Of a stretch of 64,000 nucleotides of DNA, positions 35,296 to 43,736 are shown piece by piece. The DNA comes from Nocardioides acrostichi (GTDB lineage Bacteria > Actinomycetota > Actinomycetes > Propionibacteriales > Nocardioidaceae). The notes under the pieces are model-generated. The model was not told the DNA's origin. It made no database searches and was given only the letters and a program-made list of their open reading frames with translations. The stretch is taken from NCBI RefSeq assembly GCF_015319165.1, contig NZ_JADIVZ010000006.1, positions 124,001 through 188,000 on the forward strand, given 5' to 3'. Each line of letters begins with the position of its first letter. Within the stretch, counting starts at the first letter, position 1. The position numbers were made by a program, and so were the translations under genes.

Positions 35296-35847
35296 CTAGC
35301 GGACCAGCAGACCGTCGGCGATGACCTCGAGCATCGAGTGCACGGCGGCGGGGTCGACGTCGCTCTGGTCGGCGATGGTGGCCACGCCGCCGACGAGGCG
35401 GCAGACCTGCACGGTGTCGACGTCGGGTCGCAGGGCGCCTCGCTCCTCGAGGACGCCGAGCACCTCGGCGCTGGCGTTCTTGAGAACCTGGCACTTGGTG
35501 GCGATGGGCGATCCCTCCACGCCCATCGCGGAGGTGATCTTGGCCGGGCCGCCCTTGTGGAGACTGATCAGCGCGACGTAGCGCTCGAACCAGTCCAGCA
35601 GTCGCTCCCGGTCCTCGCCCTCGTGCGCCCGGGACTTCTCGGCCGCCTCCTGCACGCGGTCGACCCAGCTCTGCATGATCGCGTCGACCAGGGTGTCGCG
35701 GGTGGGGAAGTGCCGGTAGAGGGTGCCGGCGCCCACGCCGGCCTGCTTGGCCACGAGATCGAGGGAGGCGTCGTAGCCCTGCTCGCGGAACACCTCACGC
35801 GCGACCTCGACGATCCGGTCCCGATTGCGCTGCGCATCGGCGCGCAT
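35296..35847 (-). CDS. TetR family regulator of a divergent exporter
   Basis: 183 residues. The HTH is [20 protein letters not shown], then [20 protein letters not shown], the form common in repressors of DHA2 pumps; the C-terminal domain resembles the SbtR-like group. ATG at 35847 has GGAGG six bases upstream, better than the GTG three bases before. Two palindromes in the 139-base gap to the exporter are probable operators. Confidence 0.9.
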   Translation of the reverse strand: MRADAQRNRDRIVEVAREVFREQGYDASLDLVAKQAGVGAGTLYRHFPTRDTLVDAIMQSWVDRVQEAAEKSRAHEGEDRERLLDWFERYVALISLHKGGPAKITSAMGVEGSPIATKCQVLKNASAEVLGVLEERGALRPDVDTVQVCRLVGGVATIADQSDVDPAAVHSMLEVIADGLLVR

Positions 35848-35891
35848 CACACACCTCCAGGCGAGCAGATTCCACGTTCGTACTTGCTATC

Positions 35892-35941
35892 CGGAGAGTG
35901 TCTCCGTATCGTCGATGACGCAACCGGAGGAACTCTCCGGT
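35892..35941. promoter_or_regulatory. Two palindromes between TetR gene and DHA2 exporter
   Basis: CGGAGAGTGTCTCCG (six-base arms, 35892-35906) and ACCGGAGGAACTCTCCGGT (seven-base arms, 35923-35941). Their centres are 33 bases apart, both share CGGAGA/TCTCCG cores, and both lie in the divergent promoter region. Likely TetR operators. Confidence 0.6.
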
Positions 35942-35986
35942 CGCAGTCTACGTCGGCCGACCCGGCCAGAGAAGGACCCTCGACAC

Positions 35987-37468
35987 ATGTCCCAGACCGC
36001 GACCACCCGCGCCGCTCTCACCTCCCCCGACCTGCCCACCGACCTGCCCACCGACCTGCCCACCGACCTGCCCGCGAACGCCGGGCGCGCCGCGACCGGC
36101 ATCCTCATCGTGCTCATGGCGCAGCTGATGCTCGTGCTCGACGCCACCGTCGTGAACGTCGCCCTGCCGCACATCGGCTCCGCCCTCTCCTTCACCCCCG
36201 CCTCACTCTCGTGGGTGCTCACCGCCTACACGCTCGCCTTCGGCGGCCTGCTGCTGCTCGGCGGACGGCTGGGCGATGTGTTCGGTCGGCTCCGGCTCTT
36301 CGAGATCGGGCTGGCCACCTTCACCGCAGCCTCCTTGCTCGGCGGCCTCGCCCAGACCCCCGAGTGGCTGATCGCCGCCCGGGCCGCCCAAGGCGTCGGC
36401 GCCGCGCTCGCTGCCCCGAGCGTGCTGGCACTGCTCACCACCAGCGCCCCCGACGAGGCCGCACGCAACCGGGCGCTGGCCTTGTTCGCGGCCGTCTCCT
36501 CCGGCGGCGCCTCGCTCGGTCTGCTGCTCGGTGGCGTCGTCACCGACCTCGGCTCGTGGCGCTGGACGCTGTTCATCAACGTGCCCATCGGCCTGGCGGT
36601 GCTCGCCCTCGCGCCGATGTTCGTCACCGACACCGCCCGGCGCCCGGGACGGTTCGACGTGGTCGGCGCCCTCACCGCGACCGGCGGGGCCGTGGCCCTG
36701 GTGTGGTCACTGGTCGGCGCACCCGACCACGGCTGGACCTCGCCACGCACGGTCGGCGGCTTCGTCGTCGGCCTGCTGCTGCTGGCAGCTTTCGCCCGCA
36801 CCGAGACCCACGTGGCCCACCCGATGGTGCAGCCGCACCTGGTACGCAACCCACGCCGTGTCGGGGCGCTGGTGATGATGGCCCTGGTGGCCTCGGCCCA
36901 GTTCTCCCTGTTCTTCCTCGTCGTCCAGCTGATGCAGCGTGAGCTCGGCTTCGGGCCGCTCGCCACGGGCGTGGCGTTCCTGCCGCTCTCGCTGGGCATC
37001 TTCACGATGTCGCGCTTCACGCCCCGGCTCGTGGCACGGTTCGGTCCGGCGCCGCTCGTGACGCTCGGCGCCCTGGGGCTGAGCGTCGGCTTCTTGCTGC
37101 TGGCCGGCTACAGCGCCGGCGACGGGTACTGGCCGATGGTCTTCGTGCCGCTGCTCCTCAACGGCCTCTCCGCCGGCCTGGTGTTCATGCCGATCACCGG
37201 CATCGCGCTGGCCGACGTGGAGCCCGAGCACGCCGGTTCGGCCTCCGGCCTGCTGCAGACCACCCAGCAGCTCGGCGCGGCCGTCGGCGTCGCGGTCGTC
37301 GTGTCGGTGTACGCCGCCGGCGCGGTACCGGGGCAGTTCCTGCCCGGCGCCCCGGCCGGCTTCCTCACCTCGGCAGCGTTCGGCACGATCGCCTTCGTCG
37401 TCGCGGTCACCACCCTCGTGGCCTCGCGGCGCAACGTGCGCCGGATCGCCGTCGAACCGGTCGCCTGA
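35987..37468 (+). CDS. DHA2-type 14-helix MFS drug exporter
   Basis: 493 residues with about fourteen hydrophobic segments, the EmrB/QacA (DHA2) pattern. Helix 1 has MLVLDATVVNVALPHIG, the DHA2 motif D1. WVLTAYTLAFGGLLLLGGRLGD with RLGDVFGR is motif A. Motif C-like glycine-rich sequence GASLGLLLGGVVTDLGSWRW follows. The cytosolic N-terminus contains the tetrapeptide DLPT repeated, encoded by four 12-bp tandem copies at 36029-36076. ATG at 35987. Very likely a multidrug or antibiotic pump repressed by the divergent TetR. Confidence 0.93.
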   Translation: MSQTATTRAALTSPDLPTDLPTDLPTDLPANAGRAATGILIVLMAQLMLVLDATVVNVALPHIGSALSFTPASLSWVLTAYTLAFGGLLLLGGRLGDVFGRLRLFEIGLATFTAASLLGGLAQTPEWLIAARAAQGVGAALAAPSVLALLTTSAPDEAARNRALALFAAVSSGGASLGLLLGGVVTDLGSWRWTLFINVPIGLAVLALAPMFVTDTARRPGRFDVVGALTATGGAVALVWSLVGAPDHGWTSPRTVGGFVVGLLLLAAFARTETHVAHPMVQPHLVRNPRRVGALVMMALVASAQFSLFFLVVQLMQRELGFGPLATGVAFLPLSLGIFTMSRFTPRLVARFGPAPLVTLGALGLSVGFLLLAGYSAGDGYWPMVFVPLLLNGLSAGLVFMPITGIALADVEPEHAGSASGLLQTTQQLGAAVGVAVVVSVYAAGAVPGQFLPGAPAGFLTSAAFGTIAFVVAVTTLVASRRNVRRIAVEPVA

Positions 37469-37480
37469 CTCGCCCCTGCG

Positions 37481-37528
37481 GCCCGTCTCCCGGCCCGTCT
37501 CCCGGCCCGTCTCCCGGCCCGTCTGCCG
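37481..37528 (+). repeat. 12-bp tandem repeat after the exporter
   Basis: Three perfect copies of GCCCGTCTCCCG and a fourth with one change, starting 12 bases after the exporter stop. The last unit runs into the terminator stem, so the array may have grown from the terminator arm. Confidence 0.85.
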
Positions 37529-37564
37529 GCCCGTCGCACCCTGGTGCGGCGGGCCGGTTTCTTT
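37526..37564 (+). terminator. Rho-independent terminator of the DHA2 exporter
   Basis: A stem of CCGGCCCG paired with CGGGCCGG, extended by CGCAC/GTGCG with one mismatch between, loop of about four bases, followed by TTTCTTT at 37558-37564. The T-tract is striking in such GC-rich DNA. Confidence 0.8.
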
Positions 37565-37573
37565 ACGGTGGAT

Positions 37574-37628
37574 TGGTCGATAACTGCACTGGTGTACCGG
37601 TCACATGGGCTCGATTGGGATCAAACGT
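37574..37628. promoter_or_regulatory. Bipartite conserved element, copy 2
   Basis: TTGGTCGATAACTGCA at 37573-37588 and TTGGGATCAAACG at 37615-37627, the same offset as copy 1 at 3.55 kb. It lies 150 bases before the GH25-like secreted protein. The rest of the gap to that gene, 37629-37778, is AT-richer than its surroundings and looks like a long promoter or leader; no gene is seen in it. Confidence 0.5.
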
Positions 37629-37641
37629 CAGCCCCCCTTAC

Positions 37642-37661
37642 GAACTACACATCTGTAGTTC
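37642..37661 (+). promoter_or_regulatory. Leader hairpin before the GH25-like protein
   Basis: A perfect 8-bp inverted repeat, GAACTACA and TGTAGTTC, around CATC. Flanking it, GTCACATG (37600-37607) and CATGTGAC (37679-37686) form a second, outer inverted repeat. Either an operator pair or a structured mRNA leader. Confidence 0.4.
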
Positions 37662-37778
37662 CAGTGAACGCCTGTTACTCATGTGACTCCTGTGGTTATC
37701 GTGCTTGCGCTTCCCCCCTCCCGACGACCCTGCCCGAACACCCCGCCGGGCGCGGCCCACCCCCTGGAGTAGATCCGC

Positions 37779-39203
37779 ATGACCCGCTCTCCCCGCCTGC
37801 GCCGACTGGCGATCACGACGGCCGGCCTCGCGCTCGGCCTCGGCGTACTGCCGGCGACGACCCCCGCCGACGCTGCCCCGGCCTCGGTAGCGACGAAGGA
37901 CGCGCGGCGCAGCCCCACGCTCCGCAACGGCGTCGTCGTCACGCCGGGCAACTTCACCGGGTACGGCTTCGACCAGTGCCAGGCGCCGAGCCAGGAGACG
38001 ATGAACGTCTGGTGGCGGATGTCGCCGTACTCCGCCGCCGGCATCTACATCGCGGGCGCCTCGCGCGGGTGCCGCAACCAGACCTACCTCGACAAGGAAT
38101 GGGTGGCCAAGCAGGCGAAGGCCGGGTGGCGGCTGCTCCCCATCACGCTCGGCCCGCAGGCGTCCTGCCAGCCGATGTTCCCGCGCTACGGCGACGACCC
38201 CACGATCAGCCCCAAGCCGGGCAAGGACGGCAGCTACTCCCGCGCCCTGAAGATGGGACGCCGCCAGGCGTCGTCGTCGGTCGAGGCGGCGGGTGCGCTG
38301 GGCATCGCCGAGCAGAGCACCCTCTGGTACGACCTCGAGGGATTCGACGTCTCCAACACCAGGTGCCGCGAGTCCGCGCTGTCGTTCCTCTCCGGCTGGA
38401 CCCAACGGGTGCGCAGCCTGGGCTACGTCTCGGGGGTCTACTCCTCGGCCGGGTCGGGCCTGAAGGCCCTCGACGACGCCCGCGTCAACCGGCCCGCCCG
38501 CTTCACGCTGCCCGACCGCATCTGGATCGCGCGCTGGGACGGCCAGGCCAACACCTCCACCGACTACATCCGTGACGACGGGTGGCGTCCGGGTGGCCGC
38601 ATGAAGCAGTACCGCGGCGGCCACGACGAGAAGTGGGGCAGCAAGACGATCAACATCGACAGCAACTTCCTCGACCTCGGCAAGGGCACCACCGCACGGG
38701 CCGAGCAGGGTTTCTGCGACGGCATCACCGTGAGCCTGCCCGACTACGGCCCGCTGCGCCCGGCGTACACCAACAAGTCCGGCGACACGGTCAAGCCCGA
38801 CCCCGGTCAGGTCAAAGCGCTCCAGTGCCTGCTCAAGCGCAAGGGCTACTTCGACGGCACCTTCACCGGCCGCTACGGCGGCGAGGTGCTCAAGGCCACT
38901 CAGCAGTGGCAGGGCGACCACGGCTTCGCGCAGCGCAGGAAGTGGTCGCGCGCGAACTGGATGTCACTGCTCGCCGCCGGGCCCAAGAACGTCGTGAAGT
39001 ACGGCTCGTCGGGTGAGCAGGTGCGCCGTCTCCAGCGCGCGCTCAACGCCGCGGCACCGGGGACCAAGCTCTGGAACACCGGGGTCTACGGCCCGGGCGT
39101 CGACCCCGCCGTCAAGGCCTGGCAGAAGCGGGTCGGCATCCCGGCCGACGGCGTCGTCAACGCCGGCGTCTGGCGCAAGCTGCAGGCCGGGGCGCGCGGC
39201 TGA
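37779..39203 (+). CDS. Secreted DUF1906 (GH25-like) protein with two peptidoglycan-binding domains
   Basis: 474 residues. Signal peptide MTRSPRLRRLAITTAGLALG with a cut near residues 30-35. Residues about 55-300 match DUF1906, the Rv2525c-like TIM-barrel related to GH25 lysozymes: GYGFDQCQAPSQETM, then LWYDLEGFD with the acidic pair at the expected strand end, and INIDSNFLD. Two PG_binding_1 domains follow, ending near YFDGTFTGRYGGEVLKATQQ and VKYGSSGEQVRRLQRALN. It should bind and perhaps trim cell-wall peptidoglycan outside the cell. GGAG precedes ATG at 37779. Confidence 0.9.
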   Translation: MTRSPRLRRLAITTAGLALGLGVLPATTPADAAPASVATKDARRSPTLRNGVVVTPGNFTGYGFDQCQAPSQETMNVWWRMSPYSAAGIYIAGASRGCRNQTYLDKEWVAKQAKAGWRLLPITLGPQASCQPMFPRYGDDPTISPKPGKDGSYSRALKMGRRQASSSVEAAGALGIAEQSTLWYDLEGFDVSNTRCRESALSFLSGWTQRVRSLGYVSGVYSSAGSGLKALDDARVNRPARFTLPDRIWIARWDGQANTSTDYIRDDGWRPGGRMKQYRGGHDEKWGSKTINIDSNFLDLGKGTTARAEQGFCDGITVSLPDYGPLRPAYTNKSGDTVKPDPGQVKALQCLLKRKGYFDGTFTGRYGGEVLKATQQWQGDHGFAQRRKWSRANWMSLLAAGPKNVVKYGSSGEQVRRLQRALNAAAPGTKLWNTGVYGPGVDPAVKAWQKRVGIPADGVVNAGVWRKLQAGARG

Positions 39204-39225
39204 CGCGACGACGCCCCTCGCGGGA

Positions 39226-39804
39226 TCAGACGTGCGGCTGGACCGCGGGCAGCAGATCCTTGAAGGTGCGCCCGTGCGCGGTGGCGCCGATGGCGGTCAT
39301 CGACCACCCCGCGCCGTCGCGGGCCACCTTGGCCATCACCTGGGCGGTGTGGTTGCCCATGCTGGAGAGCTCGTAGCGAGCGATCTCCTGGCCGTTGGTC
39401 TCGTCGACCAGACGGCAGAAGGCGTTCTCGATCTGGCTGAAGTCCTGACCGGTGAAGGAGTTCACGAGGAAGACGATGGTGGCCACGTCGGGGTGCAGAC
39501 GGTCGAGGTAGACCACGATCGACTCGTCGTCGCCCTCACCGGCGCCGGTGCGGTTGTCGCCGGTGTGCTGCACCGAGCCGTCCTTGCTCTTCAGCTGCCG
39601 GAACCACACCTGGTCGAGCACGGCGCCGCCGGCGTCGTAGAGCACGGCCGAGGCGTCGAGGTCGATGGACTGACTCTTGGAGCCGCCAAAGAAGCCCTTC
39701 TTCTTCACGGCGTCCCACCCCAGGCCCATGCGGACGTGGGTCAGCGTGCCGCCGGACTCCTTCTTCAGGGAGACCGTCTGTCCCTTGCTCAGCGAAACAG
39801 TCAT
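39226..39804 (-). CDS. terD: TerD family protein, left border of the Ter cluster
   Basis: 192 residues from ATG at 39804, preceded by AAGAGG; an in-frame ATG 27 bases upstream lacks a site. [19 protein letters not shown] and GLGWDAV are the TerD opening. [12 protein letters not shown] is the calcium-binding acidic loop. A family variation is the [12 protein letters not shown] insertion before [10 protein letters not shown]. TerD proteins bind calcium and confer resistance to tellurite and other stresses. It is divergent from the next terD across 178 bases and convergent with the GH25-like gene. Confidence 0.93.
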   Translation of the reverse strand: MTVSLSKGQTVSLKKESGGTLTHVRMGLGWDAVKKKGFFGGSKSQSIDLDASAVLYDAGGAVLDQVWFRQLKSKDGSVQHTGDNRTGAGEGDDESIVVYLDRLHPDVATIVFLVNSFTGQDFSQIENAFCRLVDETNGQEIARYELSSMGNHTAQVMAKVARDGAGWSMTAIGATAHGRTFKDLLPAVQPHV

Positions 39805-39860
39805 CGTCGACCTCTTCTTCTGCTCGGCCATCTGGTCGGTGGAACGGATCACCGACCCTA

Positions 39861-39894
39861 GCCGACGGCGGGGTCGGATCGAACGACCGTCGGC
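39861..39894. promoter_or_regulatory. Inverted repeat between divergent terD genes
   Basis: GCCGACGG and CCGTCGGC, perfect 8-base arms 18 bases apart, in the shared promoter region of the two divergent terD genes. A candidate operator for the cluster. Confidence 0.4.
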
Positions 39895-39982
39895 GCCTGG
39901 GTCGATGCGGCACTATGGGCTCTCACGACCAGCCGGGGGTCGCCCCTCGGGACTCGATCATTCGAAGGGGAGATGGAACGCA

Positions 39983-40564
39983 ATGGGCGTCTCACTCAGC
40001 AAGGGCGGCAACGTCAGCCTGACCAAGGAGGCGGGCGGCAGGCTCGACGCCGTCACCATCGGACTCGGATGGGACGCGCGCACCACCACGGGCGCCGCGT
40101 TCGACCTCGATGCCTCCGCGCTGCTGTGCACGAGCGCCGGCAAGGTGGCCTCCGACAGTCACTTCGTGTTCTACAACAACCTGACCTCGCCCGACGGCTC
40201 GACCGTGCACCAGGGCGACAACCTCACCGGCGACGGCGAGGGCGACGACGAGCAGATCAAGGTGGCGCTGGCCACCGTGCCCGCCGAGATCGACAAGATC
40301 GTCTTCCCGGTCTCGATCCACGACGCCCAGGCGCGCAGTCAGTCGTTCGGGCAGATCCGCAACGCGTTCATCCGCGTCGTCAACGACTCGAACGAGCAGG
40401 AGCTGGCCCGCTACGACCTCTCCGAGGACGCCTCGACGGAGACGGCCATGATCTTCGGCGAGGTCTACCGCAACGGCGCGGATTGGAAGTTTCGCGCGGT
40501 GGGTCAGGGGTATGCGTCCGGACTGCACGGCATCGCGACCGACTACGGCGTGAACGTGGGCTGA
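39983..40564 (+). CDS. terD: TerD family protein, first gene of the Ter operon
   Basis: 193 residues. [19 protein letters not shown], then [20 protein letters not shown] and the calcium loop [16 protein letters not shown] near residues 78-92; [18 protein letters not shown] and [18 protein letters not shown] complete a canonical TerD. It is very like the copy at 51.9 kb, so the two are recent paralogues that bracket the cluster. ATG at 39983 is chosen by alignment to TerD starts. It heads a plus-strand operon that runs with short gaps or overlaps to 50453. Confidence 0.96.
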   Translation: MGVSLSKGGNVSLTKEAGGRLDAVTIGLGWDARTTTGAAFDLDASALLCTSAGKVASDSHFVFYNNLTSPDGSTVHQGDNLTGDGEGDDEQIKVALATVPAEIDKIVFPVSIHDAQARSQSFGQIRNAFIRVVNDSNEQELARYDLSEDASTETAMIFGEVYRNGADWKFRAVGQGYASGLHGIATDYGVNVG

Positions 40565-40630
40565 GGCCCACCGACGCCTCGGCCCGGCGCCACGCACCCA
40601 CCGCCTCTTCCAGGAACGGAGCAGGAGCAG

Positions 40631-41236
40631 ATGTCCGACGGCGTGAACCTCTCGAAGGTCACTCTCACCAAGTCCAGCCCTCAGGTCAGTCTGGCCAAGC
40701 AGTCCGGGGCGTCGGGGCGGATGCGGGTCAACCTCAACTGGGACCAGCGCTCCAGCGGCGGGTTCTTCAAGCGGAGCCAGGGGGTCGATCTCGACCTCGG
40801 CTGCCTCTTCGAGCTCACCGACGGGTCCAAGGGCGTCGTCCAGGCGCTGGGCCGGGCCTTCGGGGCCCTGGACGCGCCGCCGTACGTGCAGTTGGACGGC
40901 GACGACCGCTCCGGCACCAACACCGCGGGGGAGAACCTCGTGGTCAACCTCGACCACCTCGACCGGATCAAGCGCATCGTCGTGTTCGCCTACATCTACG
41001 AGGGCGCGCCGGCGTGGGACAAGGCGCAGGGCACCGTGACCCTGTACCCGCAGGGCGCCGCGCCGATCGAGGTGCGCCTCGACGAGCCCTCGGGTCTGAC
41101 GATGTGCGGCGTCGCCCTGCTCACCCACACCGACGGCGCGCTGTCGGTCGAACGCACCATGCGCTACGTGCGTGGCCACCGTGACCTCGACGAGTCGTTC
41201 GGCTGGGGTCTGAACTGGACCGCGGGGCGCAAGTAG
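40631..41236 (+). CDS. Divergent TerD-superfamily protein (TerA-like)
   Basis: 201 residues. NLNWDQRS and VDLDLGCLFELTDG keep the TerD core, but the acidic loop is altered to DDRSGTNTAGENLVVNL, so one calcium site is probably weakened. The second half (IKRIVVFAYIYEGAPAWDKA) matches TerA/TerD-like proteins. AGGAG precedes ATG at 40631. It stands second in the operon, five bases before the TerD-vWA gene, and may form mixed assemblies with full TerD proteins. Confidence 0.85.
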   Translation: MSDGVNLSKVTLTKSSPQVSLAKQSGASGRMRVNLNWDQRSSGGFFKRSQGVDLDLGCLFELTDGSKGVVQALGRAFGALDAPPYVQLDGDDRSGTNTAGENLVVNLDHLDRIKRIVVFAYIYEGAPAWDKAQGTVTLYPQGAAPIEVRLDEPSGLTMCGVALLTHTDGALSVERTMRYVRGHRDLDESFGWGLNWTAGRK

Positions 41237-41240
41237 CCCG

Positions 41241-42506
41241 ATGGCCGACACGCTCGCACCGGGCCAGAACGTCCCCCTCGGATCCGATCGCCTGACGATC
41301 TCCACCGACGCGTCGGTCGACCTCATCGCGTTGGTGCTCTCGGCCGACGGCCAGGTCTCCGGCGACGCCGACATGGTGTTCTACAACGCCCCGAACGGCG
41401 CGGGCGTGAGGCTGGACGCAGCCACGCTGCACGTGGCGACCGACGAGTTGCGCTCGGGTGCCGAGCGGGTCGCATTGGTGGCGTCGGTCGACCAGCCGGG
41501 CCGCCCGTTGGGCACCGTCACCATCACCGACGGGCCGGCCCAGTACTCCTTCACTCCGAGCGGACTCACCACCCAGACCGCCGTCGTGCTGGTCGAGGTG
41601 TACCTGCGCAACGGGGCGTGGAAGCTGCGGGCGGTCGGCGCGGGGTACGACGACGGGCTCGCCGGGCTGGCCCGCGACTTCGGTGTCGACGTCGCCGACG
41701 AGGCGGCTCCGGAGCCGCCGGCAGCCCCCACCGCTCCCACCGCCGCGCCGGAGCCGCCACCCACCCAGACGCCCGCCCCCATCTCGCTCATCAAGGGCGA
41801 GGAGCGGCTGCCGATCGACCTGCGCAAGAAGCTCACCGAGCGCCGGGATCTGGTCAAGGTCTCCCTGGCCAAGCGCGGCGCATCCGGTCTGCGCGCTCGG
41901 ATCATCGGCGTCCTCGACACCTCCGGATCGACCACCGGCCTCTACAAGAGGGGCGTCTTCACCCGAGCCGTCGAGCGGATCATGGCGATCGCCGCCGCGG
42001 TCGACGACGACGCCGAGATGCAGATGTTCCTCATGGGCTCCAAGACCGTGCGCGTCGACGACCTCCAGGTCGGCGATCTCCCCGCGTGGCTGGCGCGGTA
42101 CACGGCCAAGCGCCCCAAGCAGGCCGGCTACGGCAACCACGAGGCGGCGGCCTTCGAGGAGGTCTCGGGCTACCTGCGCGGGCAGGACGCCGACGTCCCG
42201 ACGCTCGTGCTGTGGTTCCACGACGGCGGCGTCACCGACAACCGCGGTACCGAACGAGCGGTGCGCGACGCGGTCGAGGTGCCCGCCTTCTGGCAGTTCG
42301 TCGGTCTGGGCCGTTCGAACTACGGGGTGCTCGAGAGACTCGACGACCTCGGCGGGCGCCGCGTCGACAACACCGGCTTCTTCGCCCTCGACGACATCGA
42401 CCGGGTCGCCGACGCAGACCTCTACGAGCGCATCCTCTCCGAGTTCCCCTCCTGGGTGCGCGCCTACTACCCGCCCGGCCACCCCGCCGTGGCCGGGCTC
42501 GCCTGA
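41241..42506 (+). CDS. TerD-vWA fusion protein (TerF-like)
   Basis: 421 residues. A degenerate TerD domain (1-155) lacks the GDDE loop but keeps the end GYDDGLAGLARDFGVDV. A Pro/Ala-rich linker (155-185) leads to a von Willebrand A domain with the MIDAS motif DTSGST near residues 227-232 and later LWFHDGGVTDN. vWA domains bind metal and partner proteins; TerF/TerY-type proteins are seen as hubs of Ter complexes. The start ATG at 41241 follows the previous stop by four bases. Confidence 0.9.
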   Translation: MADTLAPGQNVPLGSDRLTISTDASVDLIALVLSADGQVSGDADMVFYNAPNGAGVRLDAATLHVATDELRSGAERVALVASVDQPGRPLGTVTITDGPAQYSFTPSGLTTQTAVVLVEVYLRNGAWKLRAVGAGYDDGLAGLARDFGVDVADEAAPEPPAAPTAPTAAPEPPPTQTPAPISLIKGEERLPIDLRKKLTERRDLVKVSLAKRGASGLRARIIGVLDTSGSTTGLYKRGVFTRAVERIMAIAAAVDDDAEMQMFLMGSKTVRVDDLQVGDLPAWLARYTAKRPKQAGYGNHEAAAFEEVSGYLRGQDADVPTLVLWFHDGGVTDNRGTERAVRDAVEVPAFWQFVGLGRSNYGVLERLDDLGGRRVDNTGFFALDDIDRVADADLYERILSEFPSWVRAYYPPGHPAVAGLA

Positions 42507-42515
42507 GGGCCACCC

Positions 42516-43736
42516 GTGCGCCACTTCCCGTTCCTCTCCCCGGCGCAGGACCGCGACGTCTTCGCGGTCGAGCCGTGCCGCTTCGACGGCGCGAGCGACG
42601 CGGGCACGCTCGCGCTGGCCCTCGGGGCGACGCTCTACTCCCCCGGCACCCGGCTCGGCCTCGCCGACGACGCCGAGCGCGCGGCGCGCATCGGGGCGAC
42701 CAGTCACGTCTGGTGCCTCGAGGACTCCATCGCCCACGACGACGTATCCACCGCCGAGGCCAACGTCGTGCGGCAGCTGGGCGAGCTGCACGGCCGAGTC
42801 ACGGGGGGCCTCGCCCAGGCACCCCTGCTGTTCGTGCGTGTGCGCACACCCGAGCAGATGGAGCGCATCGTCGAGGGGGCGGGCGAGGCGGCCGCCCACC
42901 TCACGGGGTTCGTGCTGCCCAAGTTCGCCCCCGATCGCACCGGCGGTCGCTGCCTCGACACGTTGGCGGCGCTGCGCGAGCGCACGGGACTGCGCCTCTT
43001 CGGCATGCCCGTGCTCGAGCACCCCGACCTGGCCTGGCAGGAGACCCGCCGTCGTCACCTGCTGGGCATCCGGGCGCTGACCGACGCCCACCGCGACATC
43101 GTGCTCTCCGTGCGCGTGGGCGGCACCGACCTCTGCGGCCTCTACGGCATCCGGCGTGCCGCCGACACCACCATCTGGGACGTCGCGGTGGTGCGCGGCA
43201 TGCTCGCCGAGGCGATCAACGTCTTCGCCCGACACGGCGACTACGCCGTCTCCGGGCCGGTCTGGGAGCACCTCGCGGGTCCCGAACGCCTCTTCAAGCC
43301 CCAGCTGCGCCAGACACCCTTCGAGCGTGCGGGCCTGCCGCGGCTGCGCACGCAGCTGCTGAGTGAGGAGGCCGACGGCCTCATGCGCGAGGTGTCGCTC
43401 GACCGCGCCAACGGGCTGACCGGCAAGACCGTCATCCACCCCGCCCACGTCGGCGTGGTCAACGCGCTGTCGACCGTGGCGCGAGAGGAGTACGACGACG
43501 CCCTGGCCGTCGCGGCCGCCGCTGATCGGGGCGGGGCGTCCAGGTCGGTCGCCGGCACCCGGATGAACGAGGCCGGGCCGCACGCGCTCTGGGCGCGGCA
43601 GGTGCTCGAGCGGGCGGCCGTGTACGGCGTCCTCTCGCACCCCGACAAGCTGCTCGACCTGCTCGACGCCGGCCGCGAGGTGAGCGACCGGCTGTATCGC
43701 ACGGGCTCGGCCGGACTGGGCCAGGTCGTCCGGTGA
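42516..43736 (+). CDS. HpcH/citrate-lyase-like aldolase of the Ter biosynthetic module
   Basis: 406 residues, TIM-barrel C-C bond lyase of the HpcH/CitE superfamily (C-C_Bond_Lyase type found with Ter genes). ATLYSPGTR, CLEDSIAHDD and FVLPKFAPD line the expected acyl-CoA or keto-acid site; GKTVIHPAHVGVVNAL is the conserved CitE-like end of the barrel. GTG at 42516. Its stop overlaps the PRTase-fusion start by four bases (GTGA), so the enzymes are made together. It probably makes or splits a carbon bond in the module's unknown metabolite. Confidence 0.85.
   Translation: MRHFPFLSPAQDRDVFAVEPCRFDGASDAGTLALALGATLYSPGTRLGLADDAERAARIGATSHVWCLEDSIAHDDVSTAEANVVRQLGELHGRVTGGLAQAPLLFVRVRTPEQMERIVEGAGEAAAHLTGFVLPKFAPDRTGGRCLDTLAALRERTGLRLFGMPVLEHPDLAWQETRRRHLLGIRALTDAHRDIVLSVRVGGTDLCGLYGIRRAADTTIWDVAVVRGMLAEAINVFARHGDYAVSGPVWEHLAGPERLFKPQLRQTPFERAGLPRLRTQLLSEEADGLMREVSLDRANGLTGKTVIHPAHVGVVNALSTVAREEYDDALAVAAAADRGGASRSVAGTRMNEAGPHALWARQVLERAAVYGVLSHPDKLLDLLDAGREVSDRLYRTGSAGLGQVVR

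Noticed and set aside
37565..37778. c-di-AMP (ydaO-type) riboswitch before the wall-active protein
   Set aside because: The gene type fits, but I could not find the conserved ydaO core in the leader. A covariance search would settle it.
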